Shown: one piece after another, positions 1 to 9,352 of the stretch
Position numbering within the stretch: position 1 is the first letter of the stretch
Layout of the letters: every line of letters starts with the position of its first letter
Notes under the pieces: model-generated
Databases searched by the model: none
Seen by the model: the letters and a program-made list of their open reading frames with translations, nothing else
What the model was told of the DNA's origin: nothing
Made by a program: the position numbers and the translations under genes
From: Thalassospira lucentensis MCCC 1A00383 = DSM 14000
GTDB lineage: Bacteria > Pseudomonadota > Alphaproteobacteria > Rhodospirillales > Thalassospiraceae
Length of the DNA stretch: 64,000 nt
Assembly: GCF_000421265.1 (NCBI RefSeq)
Contig: NZ_ATWN01000002.1
Coordinates: 124,001-188,000, forward strand
Direction: 5' to 3'

Positions 1-1
1 G

Positions 2-262
2 CCGTTGACGGTTGAATGGAGCATGGACTTCATTCTGGCGATGGCGTGGCTTGTTCTGGTGTTGTCGATTGGGGCCATCATGTTGTTGATGGTTTTGATC
101 AAACAGGGCGAGGCCACCCGTGTTGCCAGCATGTTTTACCTTGTCCCGCCGACGGCTGCGATGTTTGCGTGGCTTCTGTTTGATGAACAGCTTGGTCTTT
201 TGGGATTTGTCGGTTTCGGGGTTGCCGCACTCGGGGTGGCATTGGTGATGATCAAGCGTTAG
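2..262 (+). CDS. EamA/DMT-family transporter, C-terminal fragment (5' end outside window)
   Basis: Only the last ~86 codons are present; the frame is open to the left edge, so the gene starts outside the window. Visible are three hydrophobic segments separated by short polar turns. The last two (methionine/proline-rich 'FYLVPPTAAMFAWLLFDEQ', then a GLLGFVGFG helix) are the usual end of the second EamA repeat in drug/metabolite exporters of the inner membrane, including the conserved Glu after the penultimate helix. The substrate cannot be inferred. A complete EamA protein is encoded at 885-1853, so two related exporters flank the ChaC-like gene. Confidence 0.8.
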   Translation, partial: PLTVEWSMDFILAMAWLVLVLSIGAIMLLMVLIKQGEATRVASMFYLVPPTAAMFAWLLFDEQLGLLGFVGFGVAALGVALVMIKR

Positions 263-324
263 GGTCCTGATCCGCGCTTCATGGCATGCGCGAACCCGAA
301 CATAGAAGACTTTTGGAGGATATC

Positions 325-885
325 GTGACGGACGCCCAGGATAGATGGGTCTTTGGATATGGTTCGCTGTTATGGCGGCCGGGGTTTGAGTTCGCGGAAA
401 AAGCGCGTGCCAAGCTGCCCGGTTACCATCGGTCGTTCTGTATCTATTCCCATCACTATCGTGGCACGCCGGAAAATCCGGGGCTTGTTCTTGGCCTGAA
501 CAAGGGCGGGGAATGCGTTGGCAATGCCTTTCGCATCACACCGGAAAACTGGGGGATCGTGAAAGGGTATCTGGACGAGCGCGAGCTTGTGACCAACACC
601 TATATTCCCGCCGATGTCGAAGTCGAACTTTCTGATGGGCGCACAGTGATCGCACATACCTATGTTGCCGATCCGACCCATGAACAATATGCCGGGAACC
701 TGCCGGTGCGCACCGCGGTTGAGATCATTGTGGCGGCCCATGGCAATGTGGGTCCCAATCTGGAATATCTGGAAAATACCGTGTTGCATCTGGATCAAAT
801 GGGGATTGTCGATCCGCCGTTGCATGATTTGATGGATCTGGTGCGGCGCGAATACGGCGAGATTAATATGGGGGCGGGCATCTGA
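325..885 (+). CDS. ChaC-like gamma-glutamylcyclotransferase
   Basis: About 186 residues from the GTG at 325, chosen because TTGGAGGATATC places a strong Shine-Dalgarno just before it; an in-frame ATG at 286 would add 13 residues without a clear ribosome site. The N-terminus has the family signature FGYGSLLWRP, which forms the substrate loop, and the later LDERELVTNTY segment supplies the expected catalytic Glu. ChaC-type enzymes release 5-oxoproline from glutathione or gamma-glutamyl peptides in the cytoplasm. The stop codon shares its last base with the ATG of the downstream exporter (TGATG), so the two are probably translationally coupled. Whether glutathione is the true substrate is inferred from the family only. 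Confidence 0.85.
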   Translation: MTDAQDRWVFGYGSLLWRPGFEFAEKARAKLPGYHRSFCIYSHHYRGTPENPGLVLGLNKGGECVGNAFRITPENWGIVKGYLDERELVTNTYIPADVEVELSDGRTVIAHTYVADPTHEQYAGNLPVRTAVEIIVAAHGNVGPNLEYLENTVLHLDQMGIVDPPLHDLMDLVRREYGEINMGAGI

Positions 886-1853
886 TGAGCCACGCGAATG
901 CGTCGAATGTATCGAACGCGCCGAGTGTGACACAGGGGGATCAAACCCCGCTGCCGCTGGCCTATTTGATGCTGGTGATCTGTGCGATGATGTGGGGATC
1001 AAACCACGTTGTGGCGCGCGGGGTGAATGCGACAGTGCCGTTTGAAGCATTGGCATTCTGGCGCTGGGTTGTGGCGGCTGTGATGCTGTTTCCGTTCTGT
1101 GCCAGATACCTTGGGCGCGATTTGCGCCTGATGGCGCAGCACAAGATGTCGATGTTTCTGATCGGCTTTACCGGTGTCTTCCTGTTTTCGATCATCATCT
1201 ATCTTGCGGCCTATAATACAACGGCGGTCAATACCGGTTTGCTCAATGCAACGGCCCCTGTGTGGGTTCTGATATTTGCCGCCGTATTAACCGCAAACAA
1301 GCCCACGTTAAGTCAGTGGCTCGGGGTGCTGGTGGCGGGTGTCGGCACGGCAACGATCATTGCAAAGGCAGATTTTTCGGTGTTTACCGAGATGAGTTTC
1401 GTGTCTGGCGATGTGTTTGCAATGGTATCGGCCATGGTTTGGGCGGCCTATTCCATGTTGCTTAAACGTGCCCCAAAGGGGGTTCATCCGCTGAGCCTTG
1501 TGTTTGTGTCTGCCCTGATTGGTCTGGTGTTTTTAACCCCGCTTTATGTCTGGTCGCTTGTGGTGAACGGCGAGCCGTTCTTTACCCATCTTGATCCGGC
1601 GTGGCCCGACATGATGAAGATTTTCTATATCGGTGCGGGGCCAGCGTTCTTTGGATATCTTTTCTGGAACAGGGGGGTGTCGATTGTTGGTCCGGCGACG
1701 GCGGGTGTCTTTATGTATCTGATCCCGGTGTTTGCCAGTGGGCTTGCGATTGTCTTTCTGGGGGAAGAATTGCACCTTTATCATCTGGGCGGGATTGCCT
1801 TGATTGCCTTTGGTATCTGGCAGGCCACCAAGAAAAAACGCGCCGTATCCTAA
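885..1853 (+). CDS. EamA/DMT-family inner-membrane transporter
   Basis: A 322-residue protein with about ten hydrophobic helices arranged as two EamA repeats, the standard architecture and length for drug/metabolite transporters. The first repeat starts at 'LAYLMLVICAMMWGSN', with the typical small-residue MMWGSN turn, and the second near residue 165. A short basic tail (KKKR) lies at the cytoplasmic C-terminus. The start overlaps the stop of the ChaC-like gene by one base. The gene is closed by a bidirectional hairpin terminator at 1870-1905. Such proteins export amino acids or other small metabolites; nothing here identifies the substrate. Confidence 0.88.
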   Translation: MSHANASNVSNAPSVTQGDQTPLPLAYLMLVICAMMWGSNHVVARGVNATVPFEALAFWRWVVAAVMLFPFCARYLGRDLRLMAQHKMSMFLIGFTGVFLFSIIIYLAAYNTTAVNTGLLNATAPVWVLIFAAVLTANKPTLSQWLGVLVAGVGTATIIAKADFSVFTEMSFVSGDVFAMVSAMVWAAYSMLLKRAPKGVHPLSLVFVSALIGLVFLTPLYVWSLVVNGEPFFTHLDPAWPDMMKIFYIGAGPAFFGYLFWNRGVSIVGPATAGVFMYLIPVFASGLAIVFLGEELHLYHLGGIALIAFGIWQATKKKRAVS

Positions 1854-1869
1854 GGCAAAAAGACATACA

Positions 1870-1908
1870 AAAGGCCGGGATGCGCTGTGCAGCCCGGCCT
1901 TTGTTATT
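1870..1908. terminator. Bidirectional intrinsic terminator between converging genes
   Basis: A ten-base-pair stem AAAGGCCGGG / CCCGGCCTTT (1870-1879 with 1893-1902) is followed on the plus strand by TTTGTTATTT and on the minus strand by TTTTGTATGTC. It lies between the exporter gene and plsC, which converge here. Confidence 0.85.
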
Positions 1909-1936
1909 TCATCGACCTTAGAACCGACCTTGCGGA

Positions 1937-2728
1937 TCAGGAGGTTTTTTCCTGATTGGCCTCTTCTTCGGCGGCGATGTCGGCAGAGGTCAGCATCGGC
2001 AGGTTAAATTCGCGCTGTGCCTCGGTTTCAAGTTCGCGGGTGCGGGTGTCGATGCGGGTTTTGATTTCTTTCATGAAGGTCTTGCGGTCCAGACCATGTT
2101 CAATCGGGGTCATCAGTTCCATGGTGACCCGGCCACCATACTTCATGAAGCTATCCTTGCCCCAGAACATGCCGGAATTGACGGCAACCGGAATAACCTT
2201 GATGTCCGGGAAGGCCTTATACAGCGCGTAAACGCCCGGATGATAGGGGCGGCTTGATCCGGGTGGGGTGCGTGTGCCTTCGGGGAAAATGATCACCTGA
2301 CGGTTTTCCTTGAGCGCCTGTGACGCCCCCTTGATCATATCCTTAAGCGCAGATCCCCCGGCGGAACGATCAACCGCGATCTGACCTGAGAGGTGCAGAA
2401 ACTGCCCGACCAGCGGGATTTTGATCAGTTCCTTTTTGAGGATATAGGCCGGATCGGGCACCACAGTGTGAAAGGTCAGAGTTTCCCACGCCGATTGATG
2501 CTTTGCGACCAGAATGCAGGGGCCATCGGGCAGGTTTTCACGCCCGGTGATGCGTTTGTACATACCTACTGAATGGTTCAGGGCAAACTGGGTCAGCACA
2601 CACCATGCATGGCCGACAAACTGGCTGGCCTTGCGGCCACAGACCATCAAGGGGATCATGCTGATGCACAGCAGGGCTGTTCCGCCAAAAAACAACACGT
2701 TAAAAAGTAACGCGCGCAGGGCTCTCAT
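1937..2728 (-). CDS. plsC: 1-acyl-sn-glycerol-3-phosphate acyltransferase
   Basis: A 263-residue PlsC-type acyltransferase that transfers an acyl group to lysophosphatidic acid, giving phosphatidic acid at the inner membrane. One or two hydrophobic N-terminal helices (about residues 7-30) anchor it. The catalytic block is AKHQSAWET at residues 76-84; the usual HX4D motif is here HX4E, a variant known in this subgroup. The FPEGTRTPPG block near residue 155 is the glycerophosphate-binding motif. It is the last gene of a minus-strand run ftsE-ftsX-ydcF-plsC, 84 bases after ydcF, an arrangement common in alphaproteobacteria. The C-terminus is charged and Glu-rich. Confidence 0.9.
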   Translation of the reverse strand: MRALRALLFNVLFFGGTALLCISMIPLMVCGRKASQFVGHAWCVLTQFALNHSVGMYKRITGRENLPDGPCILVAKHQSAWETLTFHTVVPDPAYILKKELIKIPLVGQFLHLSGQIAVDRSAGGSALKDMIKGASQALKENRQVIIFPEGTRTPPGSSRPYHPGVYALYKAFPDIKVIPVAVNSGMFWGKDSFMKYGGRVTMELMTPIEHGLDRKTFMKEIKTRIDTRTRELETEAQREFNLPMLTSADIAAEEEANQEKTS

Positions 2729-2812
2729 TCAGAAAAATCCTTCAAACGCTTATGTATCTGGTGCTTTGTAACAGTATTACGGCAATCGTAAAATGGCGAT
2801 TGTTGATACGTC

Positions 2813-3526
2813 TTAGCCGGTTTTGTTGTTCGATGCGGAATAGTCGTTCTGATCGGGTTCGGTGGCACCTGGTGTTTGCAACGACGGGTGATTGCCCCCG
2901 GGCAGCCAGTGTAAAATCGAATTGCGCAGGCTGGCGAAAAGGTACTTGTTAAATTCGCTGGCGATCAGGGCCGTGCTGCCGGGATACCGCCACCAGTCTT
3001 CGATGCGGACCGTATCGGGGAAGACGGGGTTGGCGATGATATCGACACCGGGCATCAGGCTTTTGAATTCCAGAAGGGATCGGCGCATGTGGTAGTTCGC
3101 AGTGACAATCCGCAGGCTTTTGTAGCCTTGTTCGTTGACCCAGACAGCGGTTTCCATGGCGTTGCCACGGGTGTTTTCCGCGACATGGCCCAGCACAACG
3201 CAACAGGCAATCAAACGCGGGTCGGATTTACCGACCGACAGCAACTCATCGACTTCAACGCCGCGATAAACCCCGGAAATGAACAGTTTTTTTGCCAATC
3301 CGCGTGCCAGCAGGCGGCGCCCTTCCGATAGGCGTTCACTGCCGCCGGTTAGAACGACAATGGCATCGGTGCGCTGATCGGGGTTGTCGACCGTGGTGGG
3401 GATGGACTCGACATACCAGACAAATCCGGCAAGCCACACCAGACCGAGCACGATCAGGGTGGAGAGCAAAAAACGGAACCTTCGAGACCGGCGCCGGAGT
3501 TGCACACTAAGCGGTGGTTTGTTCAT
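2813..3526 (-). CDS. YdcF/SanA-like DUF218 membrane protein
   Basis: A 237-residue protein with one N-terminal transmembrane helix (about residues 18-38, after a basic RRRSRRFR segment) and a periplasmic DUF218 domain. Recognisable DUF218 features are AIVVLTGGSERLSEG near the start of the domain, the central ENTRGNAMETAVW stretch and the ANYHMRRS segment. DUF218 proteins (YdcF, SanA, ElyC) affect cell-envelope integrity in enterobacteria; the biochemical activity is not firmly established. It lies between ftsX and plsC on the same strand, which suggests an envelope-related role. Confidence 0.82.
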   Translation of the reverse strand: MNKPPLSVQLRRRSRRFRFLLSTLIVLGLVWLAGFVWYVESIPTTVDNPDQRTDAIVVLTGGSERLSEGRRLLARGLAKKLFISGVYRGVEVDELLSVGKSDPRLIACCVVLGHVAENTRGNAMETAVWVNEQGYKSLRIVTANYHMRRSLLEFKSLMPGVDIIANPVFPDTVRIEDWWRYPGSTALIASEFNKYLFASLRNSILHWLPGGNHPSLQTPGATEPDQNDYSASNNKTG

Positions 3527-3653
3527 TTGGGCGTGCCTGATGTGGGGCGTGCGGACATGAGTGCGGATCTCCTAAGGCCATGATCCCAAAAGGGAAGCGT
3601 GATCAGACTATACGAAGGAGCGCGTCTGGTGACAACATGGCTTACGCGCAGAA

Positions 3654-4556
3654 TTATAACATTTGGCGTAAGACACGCAGCACAGTGCGGGTTGCGGTAA
3701 GATAGGCAACCAATGCGACAATAAACGGAATGGCAACGATAAGGGCAATGAATACTGGACTGAAAACCAGCGACGGGATCGGCCAGCCAGCGCGCAGGCC
3801 AAGCCAGGCAATAAAAGCAGAGACCGCCAGTGATATCAAAAGCCCGACCAGGGCGCCAAAAAACGCCAGCCGTTGGCTATGGCGGCCAAATTGTCGGGCG
3901 ATATAATCATCCTGTGCACCAATCAGGTGCAAAAGTTCGATGATTTTATGATGGATCGAAAACCCTGATTTGGTGGCAAAGACAATCGACAGCATCGTCG
4001 CACCAAACAGAACAATGATTAGAACGGTCAGGGCAAGTTCGACCGAAAAGGCGACATCGGCAATGCGTTCAATCCAGATGCGGTGATCATCCAGCACGGC
4101 CTCAGGCGCAATTTCGCCAAGCTGGCGTTCGAGGGCATCAAAATTAAAGCCGGTTTCCGGGGTGATTTCGATGATGCGCGGAATGGGAAGTTCGCTAACA
4201 ACCTCATCAGGGCCAAGCCAGGGTTCAAGAAGGGCGGCCATGGTTTCGGGGCTGAGTTCTTCGATCCGGGCGATGCCGGGCAGGCTTGCCAATTCATCAA
4301 TGATGGTGTCGACGGTTTTTTGCAGGGCGGCTTCGCGTTGTTCGGGGCTGCGTTTTGCCAGTTCGGTTGGTGGGACCTGTATCGACAGGCTGCCTTCGAT
4401 CTGCCCGGACCATTGGCCAACGCTATCGTGCAGAGCACCAAGGCCGACCATCGAAAAGGTCAGCAGGGCCACCATCAGGGCGACGATGCAGGGCAGGAAG
4501 CGTGATGAAGAATCGGCTTCGAGCGGCAGATGTGACGGATGTGAGCGAAAAGCCAT
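3654..4556 (-). CDS. ftsX: Cell division protein FtsX
   Basis: A 300-residue FtsX-type permease subunit. After a short cytoplasmic N-terminus comes helix 1 (FLPCIVALMVALLTFSMVGL), then a long periplasmic domain of about 120 residues with the ECD-like 'LASLPGIARIEEL' segment, then three helices in the C-terminal half. That is the four-helix topology of FtsX. With FtsE it forms the complex that couples ATP hydrolysis in the cytoplasm to activation of septal cell-wall hydrolases in the periplasm. It begins 64 bases after the ftsE stop on the same strand. Confidence 0.9.
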   Translation of the reverse strand: MAFRSHPSHLPLEADSSSRFLPCIVALMVALLTFSMVGLGALHDSVGQWSGQIEGSLSIQVPPTELAKRSPEQREAALQKTVDTIIDELASLPGIARIEELSPETMAALLEPWLGPDEVVSELPIPRIIEITPETGFNFDALERQLGEIAPEAVLDDHRIWIERIADVAFSVELALTVLIIVLFGATMLSIVFATKSGFSIHHKIIELLHLIGAQDDYIARQFGRHSQRLAFFGALVGLLISLAVSAFIAWLGLRAGWPIPSLVFSPVFIALIVAIPFIVALVAYLTATRTVLRVLRQML

Positions 4557-4620
4557 AATCGTCTGTTGGTCCTGTTGATCGAGGTGGCGTCGATATCTTA
4601 GCCTGTATTTTAGATGTAGC

Positions 4621-5298
4621 TTAACCCGATTGGGTCACGTCGTGCAGTGTCGCACCTTCGAGCAGCCATTGGGTATGGCCAAAGCGCCGCACGAGTTGCC
4701 GGTTATGGGTGGCGATCAGCACGGTGGTACCCAGTTTGTTGAGTTCTTCAAACAAATAGAGCAACCGCATGGCAATGCGGTCATCGACGTTGCCGGTCGG
4801 CTCATCAGCCAGAAGAAGGGCCGGGCGCCCGATGACGGCGCGCGCAATTGCCACGCGCTGTTGCTGCCCACCCGACAGGCGTGATGGCTGCGCATTGATA
4901 TGATCGCCCAGACCGACCCATTCGAGAAGTTCGGTGACGTTTTTGCGAATTTGCAGGTATTCGACACCGGCAACGCGCAAGGGCAGGGCTACATTTTCAA
5001 AGGTGCTGAGGTGATTGATCAGGCGGAAATCCTGAAACACCACGCCGATTCTTCGCCGGATCGCGGGCAGTTCATCGCGCGGAATGCGGATATTGTCGCG
5101 GCCAAAAATATTTATTTCGCCCCGAGTCTGACGCAGTGCCAGATACAAAAGACGCATCAAGGTCGATTTGCCGGCACCCGACGCGCCGGTCAAAAAATGA
5201 AAGCTGCCGCGTTGGAGGCTAAAGTTCAGGTCGCGCAAAATTTCCGGTCCGGATTCGTACCGGACTCCGACGTTCCTGAAACTGACAACTTCGGTCAA
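4621..5298 (-). CDS. ftsE: Cell division ATP-binding protein FtsE (TTG start)
   Basis: An ABC ATPase with Walker [10 protein letters not shown], signature LSGGQQQRV and Walker [13 protein letters not shown]. It drives the FtsEX complex at the divisome. I place the start at the TTG at 5298, giving 225 residues: the protein then begins [10 protein letters not shown], a normal FtsE N-terminus and length, and GTGGAG precedes the TTG at suitable spacing. The reading frame stays open for 65 further codons upstream (to 5493), but that extension is not FtsE-like and lies in the intergenic region. First gene of the ftsE-ftsX-ydcF-plsC run. Confidence 0.92.
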   Translation of the reverse strand: MTEVVSFRNVGVRYESGPEILRDLNFSLQRGSFHFLTGASGAGKSTLMRLLYLALRQTRGEINIFGRDNIRIPRDELPAIRRRIGVVFQDFRLINHLSTFENVALPLRVAGVEYLQIRKNVTELLEWVGLGDHINAQPSRLSGGQQQRVAIARAVIGRPALLLADEPTGNVDDRIAMRLLYLFEELNKLGTTVLIATHNRQLVRRFGHTQWLLEGATLHDVTQSG

Positions 5299-5340
5299 AA
5301 TCGGCGCTCCACTTGATCGAATGACGGTTTGCACAGGCGA

Positions 5341-5404
5341 TTGCCATGGCAAATCACAAGAATTTCTCTTAACGTCGTTGGGGTTGGCGAAATGCCTTGG
5401 CATT
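5341..5404. promoter_or_regulatory. Two TGCC/GGCA palindromes upstream of ftsE
   Basis: The 361-base gap between ftsE and the zinc-ribbon gene contains TTGCCATGGCAA (5341-5352) and AATGCC-TT-GGCATT (5391-5404). Both are perfect palindromes with a shared TGCC...GGCA core about 50 bases apart. They could be operator sites or chance; no known regulator motif was recognised, and nothing else structured was seen in this gap. Confidence 0.3.
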
Positions 5405-5659
5405 CCAATATCGACACCATACCTACCCGCGACGCACAATTTTCTGTCTGTTTCGGATGCCACGATCAGTGGCTTTACGCAATGTTTAGACACCCAAATT
5501 GAGGCAGCTTCTGTTATCTCTGCTTAACAGTCTGTTAAATCGCCGCTATTTACATATAGTGTTATTCTCTGCCGACGATATCGGGGGACCGTTGGCCATG
5601 AGTATGTTAAAGGCCATCCCCGTGTTTGGTTCCGCTGACATCGAGATGCCAGGTTTGCA

Positions 5660-6496
5660 ATGATCATAACTTGCCCAGATTGTTCCAAGAAATACTCCGT
5701 TAAAACGGAGGCCATCGGCCCAAAGGGCCGAACTGTGCGCTGTAAGAGCTGCGGCAATAGCTGGCATCAGGACCCTCCGGGGGCCAAGAAGCCGGAACCC
5801 GCACCTGCACCAGAAGCACAAGCCGACAATGATTTGCCTGCACCATTTAATCAGGAAGGGGCGCTGGGCGCTGATTTCAATGCTGATCGAATGGGCGGTG
5901 GGGGTGTTGACCCCGGATTTGAAGATGCGGACAAGATTCCCGATCCGCCCCCTATCCCCGAACAGCTGATTCGCAACAATCCGAAACCGGCCCCCAAAAA
6001 GAAAAAAGGGATTGTTGGCTGGATCGTGTTTTTGCTGCTGATTGGTGGGATTGGTGCGGGTGGTTACTTTGCCAAGGACATCCTGATCAACCTTTGGCCG
6101 CCGATTGCCAAGGTCTATGACATGGTTGGGTTTGATGTGCCCCATGTTGGCGACGGTCTTGATATTCGTGAATTGCCACCGACCCGCGAAGACGAAGACG
6201 GCGTCGATGTTTTGGTCGTGCGTGCCGAGATTGTGAATATCGTCGAAGAGCCGGTTGTGTTGCCGTATCTTCTGATTGAGCTTCTTGATCCGCTTGATCG
6301 GGTGGTTCAGCGCAAGAAGATGCCGCTGATCTATGATGAAACCAAGGCTCAGGCCAGTGCGGATATGCCGATGGAGCAGCAAATGCTGCCTGCGGGTGAA
6401 AGCATTACGGTTGAAACCAAGATCCGGCGTCCGAACCCGACGGCAACCCGTTTGCAGGTCACGTTCCTTGACCCGCGTGAGGCCGCCGAACCTTAA
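5660..6496 (+). CDS. MJ0042-type zinc-ribbon membrane protein with DUF3426-like C-terminus
   Basis: A 278-residue protein. The N-terminus ([14 protein letters not shown]) holds a four-cysteine zinc ribbon with Cys5, Cys8, Cys28 and Cys31. A proline- and acid-rich linker follows (about 35-105), then a lysine patch and a single transmembrane helix (about 117-136, [18 protein letters not shown]). The extracytoplasmic part (about 150-270) resembles DUF3426, an immunoglobulin-like fold, with '[17 protein letters not shown]' and a terminal beta-rich segment. It is divergent from ftsE, a common alphaproteobacterial arrangement. Function is unknown; the topology suggests a link between a cytoplasmic zinc ribbon and the periplasm. 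Confidence 0.82.
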   Translation: MIITCPDCSKKYSVKTEAIGPKGRTVRCKSCGNSWHQDPPGAKKPEPAPAPEAQADNDLPAPFNQEGALGADFNADRMGGGGVDPGFEDADKIPDPPPIPEQLIRNNPKPAPKKKKGIVGWIVFLLLIGGIGAGGYFAKDILINLWPPIAKVYDMVGFDVPHVGDGLDIRELPPTREDEDGVDVLVVRAEIVNIVEEPVVLPYLLIELLDPLDRVVQRKKMPLIYDETKAQASADMPMEQQMLPAGESITVETKIRRPNPTATRLQVTFLDPREAAEP

Positions 6497-6526
6497 GCCT
6501 TTCGGGGTGGTAAAACCAGTTGATGC

Positions 6527-6560
6527 AAAAGGCAGCGTTCATGCGCTGCCTTTTGTTTTT
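6527..6560 (+). terminator. Intrinsic terminator after the zinc-ribbon gene
   Basis: A perfect 11-base-pair stem AAAAGGCAGCG / CGCTGCCTTTT (6527-6537 with 6544-6554), a six-base loop and a following GTTTTT tract. The stem is 31 bases past the stop codon. Confidence 0.9.
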
Positions 6561-6723
6561 GTGGGAAAACGCGACGGCGCGTCATTGCGCCATATCGGCA
6601 CGCAGGGCTGGTTTGGGTTTCGCAGGATGTGCGGCGGCATAGATGTTGTTAAAATGCCGTCAGGGCCGTTTAAAGGCGTGCCATGAGGCGCGTCAGGTGT
6701 ACGCAACGGTTGATGGGCGTTTC

Positions 6724-9177
6724 TTAGAACCGCTTGAGCAGGCGGTCGATGTATTCCTGTTCGATCTGCGGACGGTCAGGGTCGCCCGACCGCCGACGCA
6801 GTTCCTGCATAATGCGCCATGCCCGTTCGAGGGTATCGACATTGGGAATGGTGGTTGTGCCATCCCCGCCGACCGGGCGCCCCAGCGGATCGCGACGGCC
6901 ATTCCCTTGCAGATCTTCGAGCATCGGGGCAATTTGGCTGAGCCCTTCGAGCGCACGGCTGATTTCGCCAATGCCCTGTTGCAGGTTTTCCATGGCTTCG
7001 CGCTGATATTGCAGGGCTTCGTGCGACCGGTTGCGGCCAAGGGCCTCGGCAGCACGGCGCATGGCCTCAATCACTGAATTCATGCCGCTGATGTCGCCAA
7101 ACTGCCCGATGCCCGGACTGTTCATGATATCACCGGCGTCATCGGCAAGGCCTTGTTGTTCATTGGCGCGCGGGCCGGGGCCGTTGGCGTTGGCCGGGTT
7201 GTCGCCTTCGTTCATGATGTCTTGCTGGCGGCGGGACAGATCGCGCATGCCATCAAGCATTTCTCGCAAAGACGAGGTGATGTCCATGCCGCCTTCGCCG
7301 GTGGTAACTTGCATGTTTTCGACAAGTTCGCGCAGCCGGTCAATCAACTGGCGGGCATCATCACGTGCGCCTGCGCGCATCAGGGCATCAATCTGATCAA
7401 TGATCCGCGATAAGTCTTGTTGTTCGAGGGGGGCACTTGCCTGGGATTGATCGTCCGAGGCCGGTGTTGCTTCGCGGGTCAGTGCGGCAAGATATTCATT
7501 CAAGGCATTGCGGTATTCTTCGATCAGGCGGGCGATTTCGGTTTCGGTGACGTCAGGATCAGCCAGCGCCTGCAACAGACGTTCTTCGGCTTCCATCAGG
7601 TTGCGTTCGGCAATGCCATAGCTGCCGCGTTCGATTTCCTCGGCGATGTGCCACAAAAGCCCGGCGACATTCTGATGCACGGTGCGGTCGTCAAGGTTGG
7701 CCGATAACCGGCTTTCAGCCACCGACATAGCCAAAAAGACGCCGATCTGACCATTAAAGGCCTGCGGCGCATAGAGGACAGGCAACAGGGCCTGCTGCAT
7801 TTCAAGTGCGCGGTCGGGATGGCGCAACAGAGTTCGCCGGATCGCAATCAGCTTTTGCGCAACCGGATGGCTAAATTCGCGTTCGGGCAGCACAATTGAT
7901 CGCATGTCGCTTTGGGCGGGTTGTCCGGCATTGTCGCGTGCGTGCATTTGAATATTGACCGGCAATCCGGCCCACGGGTGGGCAACCAGATCAATGAAGC
8001 GCGGGCCTTCGATGCGGGTTGGTGTGCTGCTATGGGTGGGTTCTTCGCCCTTGAGGTCGCGTGTGATGGCATCAATCGGACCGAATTGGTCATCCATACC
8101 GTCGGTGGGGGCAGGGGTGATGACAAGATCAAGTTCCGCCATGCCGTAATCATCATTGGCAACGTAATCAAGGCGCAGATGATCGCGCCGGGTGACCGAT
8201 GGCGGGCTGACAAAGCCAAGTGTCGGGGCGGTGTCGGCCACCAGATTGATGTTCAGCGTCATGCGGTCATTGCCCCAGACCGAAATGCGCCATGTGCCAG
8301 ACTGATTGATCGCGGTCGATAGGACATAGCTGTTGTCGTTGCTTTCGGCGATCGGGCGTTCCCCATCGGGGGCAGTCAGGGTTGGTTCCCAGATGCTTGA
8401 GATCGTGCCATCAAGGGTCGATCCGGCGGGGACCTGAAAATTAATCACCTCCCCGTTGGACGGCCCCCCGGTGGTCTGGTCTTGTGGGCCATCTGTTCCG
8501 GTTCCTGTTGCGGATTGATTGGCGGCGTTTGCCCCGGTTTCGGAAATCTGCAAGACCCGTGGGACTTGCCCGGTATAGGGGGGCGGGGTGACCCACAAAG
8601 TTGCCGTGAAATCAGCCGTACCCAAGCGTTGCAGGGGGCTAAAGGCCTTGGAAAACCGTTCGGAAACGGTGTTGTGTCCGGCCATGATGCCAACAAACAG
8701 CAGCAAAACCGGAATGGCGACGATGCCGTAACGGTCAATCCGGCTGATGGCGGGGATCGGGCGCGGCAAACGCAATTTTACGATGGCAGCTTCGTGCAGG
8801 CCGAGTTGCTTTTGCCAGAGATAGCTTGTGAGCGGATCTTCGGTTTCGGATATGTGGTCTTCAAGACTTTGCAGCGGATTGTTTTCAAGCCCGTTTTCGC
8901 GTTCCAGCCGGTGCAGGATGTCGCGTCGGGTTGGCCAGCGAAAGTTCCGCCACGGCACAATGACGGCGACCATCATGGCAACAGACAATATCGACAGTAA
9001 AATGATGTGCGCCGTCGGGGGCAAAAATTCAAACGTGCCGGTTAAGGTCAGGCCGACGACAAGGACGATTAGGCCAACGGCCGGGATCACGCAGGGCCAT
9101 ACCTTTTCCCACAACAAAACCATGCGCGTTCGGCGCACATGAGTTTCCATTGCAGGATGCGGCGGTATCAGCGACAT
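6724..9177 (-). CDS. TIGR02302/DUF4175 family membrane protein
   Basis: An 817-residue protein matching the alphaproteobacterial TIGR02302 (DUF4175) pattern. Two adjacent transmembrane helices lie near residues 25-75 and a third near 145-165, followed by a long extracytoplasmic region. The middle part (about 190-420) is beta-rich with immunoglobulin-like repeats; the rest is helical and rich in Glu, Arg and Gln, with coiled-coil segments such as ALMRAGARDDARQLIDRLRE and a low-complexity Asn/Gly/Pro stretch near residue 675. The C-terminus ends YIDRLLKRF. The start could also be the ATG nine codons later (9150). It follows lysA on the same strand but is separated by the lysA terminator. Function is unknown. 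Confidence 0.82.
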   Translation of the reverse strand: MSLIPPHPAMETHVRRTRMVLLWEKVWPCVIPAVGLIVLVVGLTLTGTFEFLPPTAHIILLSILSVAMMVAVIVPWRNFRWPTRRDILHRLERENGLENNPLQSLEDHISETEDPLTSYLWQKQLGLHEAAIVKLRLPRPIPAISRIDRYGIVAIPVLLLFVGIMAGHNTVSERFSKAFSPLQRLGTADFTATLWVTPPPYTGQVPRVLQISETGANAANQSATGTGTDGPQDQTTGGPSNGEVINFQVPAGSTLDGTISSIWEPTLTAPDGERPIAESNDNSYVLSTAINQSGTWRISVWGNDRMTLNINLVADTAPTLGFVSPPSVTRRDHLRLDYVANDDYGMAELDLVITPAPTDGMDDQFGPIDAITRDLKGEEPTHSSTPTRIEGPRFIDLVAHPWAGLPVNIQMHARDNAGQPAQSDMRSIVLPEREFSHPVAQKLIAIRRTLLRHPDRALEMQQALLPVLYAPQAFNGQIGVFLAMSVAESRLSANLDDRTVHQNVAGLLWHIAEEIERGSYGIAERNLMEAEERLLQALADPDVTETEIARLIEEYRNALNEYLAALTREATPASDDQSQASAPLEQQDLSRIIDQIDALMRAGARDDARQLIDRLRELVENMQVTTGEGGMDITSSLREMLDGMRDLSRRQQDIMNEGDNPANANGPGPRANEQQGLADDAGDIMNSPGIGQFGDISGMNSVIEAMRRAAEALGRNRSHEALQYQREAMENLQQGIGEISRALEGLSQIAPMLEDLQGNGRRDPLGRPVGGDGTTTIPNVDTLERAWRIMQELRRRSGDPDRPQIEQEYIDRLLKRF

Positions 9178-9292
9178 GCGACGAAGGGTCCTTTGTGCCA
9201 GTCAGTGGCTATGGTGTACCGCGAGTTCACTACCTCTAGAGTTTGGGGCTTTGCGGACTTTGGTCAAGTTATTGCGCGGTTGTGGCGGTAAA

Positions 9293-9325
9293 TAAAAAGG
9301 CGGCCCTGAGATGAGGGCCGCCTTT
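9293..9325 (-). terminator. Intrinsic terminator of lysA
   Basis: A 12-base-pair stem AAAGGCGGCCCT / AGGGCCGCCTTT (9296-9307 with 9314-9325) with a six-base loop. On the minus strand it is followed by TTTATT. It sits 28 bases past the lysA stop. Confidence 0.9.
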
Positions 9326-9352
9326 AAAATTACATTGGATGGTCGCGTTTAC

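Noticed and set aside
370-1056. Long open frame on the minus strand opposite the ChaC-like gene
   Set aside because: It is antisense to a gene with clear family motifs, has no ribosome site, and its protein is His/Pro-rich low-quality sequence typical of shadow frames.
5299-5493. 65-codon N-terminal extension of FtsE
   Set aside because: The extension is unlike FtsE, covers the promoter region, and a TTG with a good ribosome site gives the normal length.
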